Assembly (NCBI GenBank): GCA_030765065.1
Contig: CM060977.1
Location: 129,708,295 to 129,772,294 of the forward strand
Origin: Deroplatys truncata
Lineage: Eukaryota; Arthropoda; Insecta; Mantodea; Mantidae
DNA: 64,000 nt
Direction of reading: 5' to 3'
Below the pieces are notes generated by a model. The model was given only the letters and a program-made list of their open reading frames with translations, searched no databases and was not told where the DNA came from. The translations under genes were made by a program, and so were the position numbers. Below are positions 55,992 through 64,000 of this stretch, piece after piece. Positions within the stretch are counted from its first letter, which is position 1; every line of letters begins with the position of its first letter.

Positions 55992-56403
55992 TGTTTAATC
56001 ATCATACAACATTTTAGGTAGGCTTATGCAAATTAAAACGAGTCATCATATTTACTAAATGAAAGTGTTTATGGTCACCAAAAGTTACTTTATTAATTCT
56101 GTGTTTTAACTTTTGTTGCAATATATGAAACACTGTTAAATAACATTTTCACTCCCAGAACACACTTGATGTGTTATTACTTATTATAGAGTGGTATTAA
56201 TGCCTGTACATTACACTTCACTCCTTTTTGGAATCATGCAGAAATTATTAGGTTCTTCACACATTTCTCAGCTCTTTTCTCCCTAAATTACTTGTTAAGT
56301 TTAGCCAATAAAGTCCGTATGTGTAGAAGATTTTCTCAATAGATGCATTGTTGGTAGGTCAAGAAATGAAGCTTATCGCAAAACTAAATCCTGTTGTAAG
56401 ATA

Positions 56404-56439
<36 letters not shown>

Positions 56440-56478
56440 TTTATTCTCTTCTCAACTCCATTATCTTTCAATAGCTTT
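55992..56478. other. No gene; (CT)n at 56408-56437
   Basis: AT-rich DNA with a CT microsatellite just before a HINE-B copy. Confidence 0.5.
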
Positions 56479-57922
56479 ACTTTCTCTACCACGTGTAATA
56501 AGTAGGAGAAATATTGCATTCCATCCAAAAATTGTTACGAGATTTCACCGGAAATACAAGTTTTGTGGTGTCCAGAATCCAAATACAGCATTTTTTTAAA
56601 CACATCCATGTATGTGTCTGTGTGCCTGTAAGTCTGTAAACAGCATAGCCTTAGTATTTGAGTTTATTATCTTCCAAGGATGCGATACAAAAATTTTCAA
56701 GAAAATTCCCCCCCCTCCACAACTACCCATTAATTGCAGAATTTTTCGAAAATTTTGTTTTTTTAAAAAATGGCTCGAACGATTTTGATTAAATACCATA
56801 TATGAAAAATACTTACATGACAATTAAAATATATATCTTGAATTTTCTGGAAATAGCCTTAGAAGTCCTCTTCATTCGGAAGGAATTTTGTATAATTGTA
56901 AACGTTAAGCGATAGACGAAAACGTACCCCACAAAAATGTAGAGCTTTTTAAAACGCACAACCTACCCAAAAAGTATTTTGTGGCATAAGCAGTTTCTAA
57001 GATATCTGTTACTAATGGTTCAAATTGTTCAATGCTTGTCATTCCTTCAAAGTCCCTTAGATGTTAGTTGTTTCTCGCAATTACATGGAAACAATATGGA
57101 ATTTTAAGGCGACCGTATAGCGTCCAGTTCTTTAACATTTGATTATCGTTGTTTGCGTTTTATCTCTAACGAAATGTGTAATATAGCTATTTCTGCAAAG
57201 GTTTATTTGGATTTAACGTGGTAGATAGAAAAAAATCTGATGTGTTACACTCACATGACTTTCTTTACACTTGTACAAACTATTTTTACAAACGCTTATT
57301 CTCCATCTACTTCGTGTTAATTGAGATAAACATTTGAAGACTATCTTTTTGTTAATTTTCTTGAAGATGTAAGGGGAATATATATTTACAAGGGCCATAT
57401 AGAAATACAGTAGCCTTTAAGCATAGACATTACTCTTAATAGCTGGTTGCTATGTGCAGCACCATTCTCTTTGCCACAGATTAATACTCTTTTCATATCC
57501 AAGACAAAAAAATTAATAACGAATTCCCATTTGAGAAAATAAGTATTGAAAAATTTAAGCGAATAACAACCAATACCTCGAAAATTGTTCACTCAACAAC
57601 AAAAATGTATCTGACATAAATTGTGTATTTTAACGCGATCTACATTTTCTGTATAGCAAAATTTTGTCCATCTCTTATGGTTTAGCAGTTATGCAAAAGT
57701 CGTTCACAATAAACAATACTTTTGGATACATTCCCAGGAAATTCAAGATATACATTTTATTTGTCATGAAAATATCTTAAACATGATGTTTTAATCAGAA
57801 TTGTTAAGAGCTATTTTTTACATGTTCCATGTAAAGGGTATCCGGGGTGAGGGATTTTCTTAACCTAAATACCAAGTTTGGTGTTTATCCGACTGTTAGT
57901 TTTTGAGTTATGCTGTTCACAG

Positions 57923-57953
<31 letters not shown>

Positions 57954-58174
57954 TATACGGACATGTTTCCAAAAATCCTTTTTTTGGAATCAGGGGAATC
58001 TCAAAACATATATTTCCGGTGAAATCTCGGTATGGAATTTTTGGGTGGAATACAATACTTCCCCTACTTACTATACGTAGTAGAGAAAGTAATAAGCTTT
58101 AGAAAGAATAGTTTGTGTACCCAGTAATAAACATGGAGGGTAGAGAAAGTCATGTGAATGAATGTCATCAGAGA
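56479..58174 (-). mobile_element. HINE-B, split by a HINE-A
   Basis: Pieces 56479-57235 and 58091-58174 on the minus strand. The left piece runs from the 3' terminus ACTTTCTCTACC through the shared half and the B block to GTTTATTTGGATTTAACGTG. The right piece has AGAATAGTTTGTGTACCCAG and the 5' terminus with GTAGAGAAAGTCATGTGAAT. The 5' halves match 26886-27737. Confidence 0.82.
57236..58090 (+). mobile_element. HINE-A, complete copy
   Basis: 855 bp from TCTGATGTGTTACACTCACA (57236) to AGTAGAGAAAGT (58090), with a pure (AC)n run at 57921-57949 and the hairpin TACTTACTATACGTAGTA. It is inserted in the opposite orientation into a HINE-B, in an A-rich spot near that element's 5' end. Confidence 0.88.
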
Positions 58175-59013
58175 TTTTAAAAATACCCAGGCTTTTCTGA
58201 ATCCTGTTTAGCACAAAACCGGGGCATCTGGAAGCCCTGTGTACCACATCAGATTTTTTTTAACCTTCCACATTGTTTACTACTGCTCAGTTCTTCTGTT
58301 ACGTATACCATTACTTTAACTACAATTTCATGGCAAAAGTAATGAATACTGGTTACTGAGTCTATAATACAGGCAATATGACTTTATAGCTTTTTTTTTC
58401 TTTTAAACGAAGGGAAATAAGTTTCTATAATGATGATACATTGTAAAATGTAGGATGCACGTAACGAAAGCTAGCCTGCTGATATACCGTTAGCAAAATT
58501 TGAACAAACTATGCGAAACTCTCATCTGTAGCGATGCAGATAATCATGATGAAGAAGTTTGGGAACGGCGTGTAACAAGCCGAAAGGTACCTTATGCGTT
58601 TACTTATCTTAACCAGGTGCCCGCTAGTTCTGAGCTAATAAATATCCCCTAAACTAGCGCCACCGGAAATGTGGCGGCGGCGTCTGGCAACATGACATAT
58701 GAGTGTGAGCCACGCTACCACGTGGATCTGCGCATGCTTGCCGGAACTACTATCCCTCTTACCCCATTTCCCCCGTTTAGTAAATTCTTCCTCACGTTCC
58801 GGAGCGTAATTTAACGTTAAAGCGATTGTTACACTGTAATGTGCAGATTTCATACCAGCAGGGACTCATAATTATTATAGGGGAATGCATATTAGCAGCA
58901 GTTCTCCGAAGTCCCCCTTGAGCACCCACTGTTCATCTTCTTGTATCTTGTTCTACGCAGTCCATATATTGTAATGTGTCGCACAATGAACATTTTAGTT
59001 ACTACTCAATTAA
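58175..59013. other. No recognisable feature
   Basis: A GC-richer patch at 58640-58820 holds a chance frame on the minus strand. No motif recognised. Confidence 0.4.
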
Positions 59014-61518
59014 AACAATCACATGACTTCTCTATCCGCTATAGCATATTAGTGGGTATAAGAAGTTTATTGCCCTACCTGCTTCATTTTAATGAGATAA
59101 ACTTATCCTATATTACACATTTGTTACAGAAAAATGCCATACTCTTTTCATAACATTGCAAGAAAAATTGAAAATCTACAGGATTTTAAAACAAATGTTT
59201 AAGTATTGAATAATTCGAACCATTTATGACGGATATCTTGAAAATGATTGACGCCACAAAAAAGTGATCTGAAATAAATTGTATGCTTTAAAGAGTGAGG
59301 CAGTATTTTTAACACTTAAATTATTTTAGTCAAATTATATACAAAATATAATAACAGCCCGCCTTAAAGCAATATGCGTATGTAACAATATATAAAAAGT
59401 GTATATTACAGTCAATGTATATGTTTGTATTATTGTATACATGTAATAATGTTATCTGAATGTATTACGTAATTTAATAATGTAGGAGCTGTGAGAATAA
59501 TAGGTTAAAAGTTGTTAACAATGAGGTAACCTTGAGGAAATAATGAGTAAGAAAGTGTAATAATGCTACTAGTCATTCTTGGAATAACAATAATCTAATT
59601 TTTGTAACAGTTTATAAAATAGCCAATCAATAACCAGAAAAAACTTAAGTTAAATAAAACTATTCTATTGGATTAGGAATAACTAATCAGAGACTTGAAA
59701 TACAGAAATTTACAAATTTAGGCGGTAGAAATCAAGTCAGTTGCTTGTAGACAGCGCTCATAACTGGACGTATTGGTTATAGACAGTGTTCCTAACCGGA
59801 CGCGAGATGCGTCCTCTAGAAATTTAATATGTATTCAGTGTGAGACGAAAATAGTTTGTGTGTTTAAAAAGTGAAAGTATATAATAAATGAATTTTACAG
59901 CTCTCTATATCAGTGAAGTGTTATTTAAATCGTGTCAAGAATTAATAAAAAGGAATGAATTAAAAAATATAATCTGTGTAAGCCTACAATACAATTAAAC
60001 AGTTTCTTCAAATTGAAGTCCAAAGCGTGGGGTAAATAACGAAACAATACAACAACTTCAAAAGCGTAGTGCTAAAAATAACAACTTCAAATTGTCGCCC
60101 AGCGTAGGGCTCGAAAACACAAGAATTGGCAAGAGAAAAGCTGAAAATAAGAGATCAACGAACATCAGAGACTTCAGAAAACTCCAGAGAACATCAGAGA
60201 ACTTCAGAAACAACATCATCCAAGGACAGCAACAATTCTTTCAGGAGTACTGGGCACACAGTCAACAACTCAACATGAATATACGAGGGAACACCGAGTA
60301 TAATGCTACTAGTCATTCCTGGAATAACAATAATGTAATTTTTGTGATAGTTTTATAAAACAGCCAATCAACACAAGAAAAAAACTTAAGTTAAATAAAA
60401 GTATTATACTGGATTAGTAATAGCCAATCAGAGACTTGAAATACAGAAATTTACAAATTTAGGTGGTAGAAATCAAGTCAGTTGCTTGTAGACAGCGCTC
60501 TTAACTGGACGTGTTGGTTGTAGACAGTGTTCCTAACCGGACGCGAGATGCGTCCTCGAGAAATTTAATATGTATTCAGTGTGAGACGAAAATAATTTAC
60601 GTGTTTAAAAAGTGAAAGTATTTAATAAAAGAATCTTACAGCTCTCTATATCAGTGAAGTGTTATTTAAATCGTGTCAAGAATTAATAAAAAGGAGTGCA
60701 TTAAAAATTATAATCTATGTAAACCTACATTCTTCAGTCGCACCACGCCTTGCAAAGAAATCCGTGTCTCTAACAATAATACTGACGCAGCCGAGGCAAA
60801 CTTGAATATATAATATTTAAAGAAACAGTCAAGTTACAAAGTTAATATTTTTAAATTTGGAACGAAGGCTACCGGTAACTTTTTACCATACGTGCGGTTG
60901 CAACTATTTCAAGGTATGCTCCCCAACAATCGAAATACAATACATCTTCAAACGGACTTTCCATACGTAGCAGTAACAAACCTTCTTCAAATTGGCTCCC
61001 AAAGGAGTGGAGCAAATAACGAAACAATACAACATGCTCAAGAGATTTACATTTCTTGTGCAGTACATTTTCGTCCTCTCTTAACATTCACCACTTACAC
61101 AAAATTATACAAAACTCCTTCGGAATAAAGAGGACTTACCAGCCTATTTTCAGAAAATTCAAGATATACATTTTATTTATCATGTAAACATCTTTAATAC
61201 ATGATGTTTTAATCAAAATCGTTAGAACAACAAAAACTCGATAAATCTTCCATGAAAAGGGTAGTTTGGAAAGGGGTATTTAGTTGAAAATCTTCGTGCA
61301 CACATCCTAAATACAAAGACAGGTATTTATCCGATTTTTCGTTTTGAGTTATGGTGTTCACAGACACGCACACGCACGCACGCACGCACACACATACATA
61401 CGGACTTTTTCTAAACTTTTTTTTATTCAATAGTCCTCAAAACACGTATTTTCGGTGAATTAATATTTGTGTGGAATGCAGTTACTCCTTTACCTACTAA
61501 GTACGTAGTAGAGAAAGT
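59014..61518 (+). mobile_element. HINE-B, split by a TG...CA element
   Basis: Pieces 59014-59295 and 61041-61518. The first lacks the TCTGATG start but has CACATGACTTCTCTATCC and the B block. The second continues with GAGATTTACATTTCTTGTGC, the shared 3' half, an ACGC/ACAC run (61370-61394) and the terminus ACGTAGTAGAGAAAGT at 61518. The halves meet at the duplicated AGAG. Confidence 0.82.
59296..61040 (+). mobile_element. TG...CA element with 4 bp target duplication, long form
   Basis: Starts TGAGGCAGTATTTTTAACAC (59296), ends CAACATGCTCA (61040), flanked by AGAG (59292-59295, 61041-61044). Same family as 17903-18937 but 1745 bp, because a segment of roughly 430 bp (from 59561) is repeated from 60301. 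Primer-binding-like motifs occur at about 60012 (GAAGTCCAAAGCGTGGGG), 60092 (TTGTCGCCCAGCGTAGGGCT) and 60995 (TTGGCTCCCAAAGGAGTGG); the first and third are followed by AACGAAACAATACAACA. An 88-codon Asn/Gln-rich frame (60092-60358) starts at the second motif and has no known domain. LTR-like, class not proven. Confidence 0.65.
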
Positions 61519-63004
61519 AAAACTGTACTAGATTAACTGTGCGAATATTTGAACAATCTTCATACATTAATTTATGCAACAAGTAGATAATTCTGATGAT
61601 TATGCACAACGTTCGTTCCTACGACAATTTTTACGAGTGTGATATTAATACTAATGCCCGAATTATTTTACTAATACGCCACTCTTCTAATTCATAAACC
61701 GGTTTAGATATCCCTATCACAGGTATTTTAATGGAAGCGATACGAACAGTCATTATCGTTAAGGCAAGATGAAATAGACTGGACATCCAGTCAAAGCCGA
61801 ACGTCGTGAGCAAATTGCGCCTGTGGCAAAGGATGGGGAGGGCTCATGTTAAATAACCGGTGTGATGACACGCGTGGAAGATGTCGGGTTAAATTTTACT
61901 GCAGTTGTATGTATTTTGCTTTTGTTCTAAAAATACTACAATAATAATGATATAAATTGACATATTTATGATATCAAATAGCTCAAATGCTTTTATTTTT
62001 AAATGTTAGTCTAATATGAAAATGACAATAAAATGTTAAAATATTCTAAAGCTTCAACTAAAAATCTTTGTTGCCAATTGACAATGGTATGCATTAGGTT
62101 AATACTACCCAGAGTTGTATACAACATTTTATGCAATTTTAGAATTATAAATTATAGGAAATAAACCGTGAAATAATACGACATAATAGATGACATAAGT
62201 GTAAACGTCTTCATATGCTAGAATAAATTAGCTTCGCTCTTTGCATTTCATTTGTTATTACATTACGTGTTGAACTGATGAGCGAAATATCCACGTTCAT
62301 GGATTCCCTTCCTGGGAGAAAAGTGAGCAGGTGTTACGACTGTAATGTAGCTCTTTATCAGAATATCATGGTAAGTCAATGGTAATTAATTGTTCTCTCA
62401 CACAAGCCGTGTGTAGGACAAGGTTGGAAAGGGAGAATCTCCAAATAAGAGTGATTTGGAAAATTTAATGTAGTACTGGCATGTTGCCATGTTAGCAATC
62501 GGACGATCCTGGTTCAAACGCCGGCTATGGCATTGAATTTTTCAGTTGTCTGAGTCTGCCTTTCCAAGCATGGTACTTGTTATTATTTCGGATTAAATTG
62601 TTATATATTTAATAACGTATAGTGTTTTTTGCATCTTTGTTGCTCAGATAAAAAATATATTACAAATGGTTTCTCTGTACAAGCCACGGAAACTTGGAAT
62701 ATGGTATTGTGATATTGCTATTATTGATACACGTGTCATAATGAGCCATTTATGCACGAATATTAAATACAGTAAAAACCTATTTATAATGGTAAGAATA
62801 TATAAATATCTAAATAGACCATAAGTCTTTCACCCCGCAGTGGACTGCTCAGTTGTGCGCCAATTTGTCAAACGTCGCATTCCAACCGGTTCTCCGCCGG
62901 TTGTAAATGTAATCCTCGGTTCGTAGTTTGGTGGTGCCATTTTTTTCCAAGCTGCTGATGTTATTTCTGTATAACAGGGTTGTGGAATTTTGTTTATGCG
63001 TATT
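61519..63004. other. No gene; SINE-like pieces
   Basis: At 61810-61890 AAAGGATGGGGAGGGCTCAT repeats 9760-9800. At 62470-62540 a plus-strand tRNA-like head (GTTGCCATGTTAGCAATC, then GATCCTGGTTCAAACGCCGG as box B) relates to 32470-32530. The rest is unassigned. Confidence 0.45.
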
Positions 63005-63433
63005 ACTTTCTCTAGTATGTATAATAAACAGTGGAAGTATTGCAGTTCACCCAAAAATTCCATACCAAGTTTTCACCGGAAATACATATTTTGAGGTGCC
63101 CTGAATCAAAATGAAGTATTTTTTGGTCCCGTGAACCATTTCCGAGATATTCCTCGTTATTTGTTTGAATTTTACAATACTTACTTTTTCTCAAGTGGGA
63201 ATTATTCTTTTTTTAATGTCCTGAACATGCAAAGAGAATGGAATGTAACCAGCTCTTCAAATATTTGACTATCGCTTAAAGCCTACCACATTTCCCTTGC
63301 ACCTACAATAAAGTTAGCAATAAGATAGTTTCTGCAAATCTTTATGTCGACTAACATAAAGTAGATGGAATAATCGTTGGTAGAAATAGTTTGTAAAAGA
63401 GTAGAGAAATTCATGTGAGTGCAACATAACAGA
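63005..63433 (-). mobile_element. HINE-A, internally deleted but with both ends
   Basis: Only 429 bp. The 3' terminus ACTTTCTCTAGT is at 63005 and the 5' terminus (reverse complement TCTGTTATGTTGCACTCACA) at 63433. The sequence jumps from the 3' region (CCCTGAATCAAAATGAAGTA) directly to the A block (GTGAACCATTTCCGAGATAT), losing about 400 bp including the shared half. Confidence 0.8.
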
Positions 63434-64000
63434 TTGTTTTAAAAGTTTTATTCTATACTCTCGGCTGATTTCTCTAGTCTCAGAGTAAGTTGCCCTCGGA
63501 TTCCTTTTATTGTAATTTTATGACTATTGAGCCGATACAATTCCCGTGCTAAAGTGCACGAAAGTTGGTAATATAGTTTTCTAGCAATGAACCAATTTTT
63601 CTTAATAGATTTCTTTACTTTCAATTGTTTTGTTTTCTTATATAAACAATTCTTTAATCCTTTGTAGAACAATAATAAATTAAATTCATCCATTTAATAT
63701 TATTTAATATTTGTAGTACAGGATACCTCATGGTAGCTTTTGCTCTATTATTGCAACTTATACAGTAATAATTATACTAATATCCTTTTTATTCTTTATA
63801 CTTCCCTTTTATCCTTTTTATAAAAGTTACTTATTATACATTCACATAATTATTCCAACATGGCCTTTCACGCTTTTTGTTTCCTCGTATATTTTTTAGA
63901 CTTGTTGATTTCCTTAGCAATCTCTGAGTTGCTATTCCTTTTTTACTCACAGTTTACTTATTATATAATATTTTGCTTTGACAAATGTGTCTAACATTGA
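63434..64000. other. No recognised gene
   Basis: An 81-codon Lys-rich frame on the minus strand (63448-63693) has no motif I can name; the sequence is T-rich and such frames can arise by chance. Confidence 0.35.

Noticed and set aside
58060..58095. Canonical Helitron 3' end (CTRR after a hairpin)
   Set aside because: The hairpin is followed by AGAAAGTAA and no CTRR appears in any copy, so the Helentron-like label was used instead, and tentatively.

Overview
This is a gene desert made almost entirely of transposable elements, from the nuclear genome of an arthropod, most likely an insect with a large AT-rich genome. The evidence is the cast of elements: Tc1 and mariner DNA transposons (including the arthropod branch with FTDEAW and DSATAHTA motifs), tRNA-derived SINEs, a LINE 3' end, LTR elements, and short AT-rich interspersed repeats. 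I see no host protein-coding gene, rRNA or convincing functional tRNA. The species cannot be fixed from this window; my guess of a polyneopteran such as a stick insect, cockroach or termite relative is weak.

The dominant repeat is a 0.7-0.9 kb non-autonomous family, called here HINE-A and HINE-B (two subfamilies that share a 3' half). About 20 copies on both strands cover roughly a quarter of the window. Good copies start TCTGATGTGTTACACTCACA, carry ACTTTCTCTACT 22 nt inside the 5' end, and carry its reverse complement AGTAGAGAAAGT at the very 3' end, next to a small hairpin and a CA/GA-rich microsatellite. This offset inverted repeat resembles Helentron-associated elements more than ordinary MITEs. 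A repeat copy without the insert confirms the boundaries at 680-1505.

Most other elements sit inside these repeats, so insertion order can be read. Region 1-8.3 kb: HINEs broken by a ~1 kb TG...CA element, a Tc1 element (4126-5361), a mariner relic (5755-6456) and a second Tc1-like element (6658-8054). Region 9-17 kb: SINEs, mariner pseudogenes, and a 959 bp inverted-repeat element (14245-15203) carrying an intact 188-codon ORF inside a dead mariner. Region 17-32 kb: HINEs, a ~1 kb TG...CA element (17903-18937), an LTR-like promoter block (23.3-24.2 kb) and a 36 bp minisatellite. Region 32-35 kb is mostly unassigned. A 2 kb element with ~90 bp inverted repeats (35274-37332) hosts another HINE.

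The most intact element is an LTR retrotransposon on the minus strand (39593-45481): near-identical 972/974 bp LTRs, 4 bp target duplication AAGT, a TGGCGCC primer-binding site and a 777-codon gag-like ORF. A single UAG separates gag from a further 158 in-frame codons, and no reverse transcriptase or integrase is visible. It interrupts a HINE-B copy. Region 45.8-64 kb holds more SINEs, a second copy of the 14 kb inverted-repeat element (48273-49229), a LINE 3' end (51.7-52.6 kb), a second Tc1 copy (54766-55989) and further nested HINEs.

The elements do not form a shared pathway. They are layers of insertion. The gag-only LTR element, the HINEs and the two ORF-carrying inverted-repeat elements all appear to depend on enzymes supplied from elsewhere in the genome.
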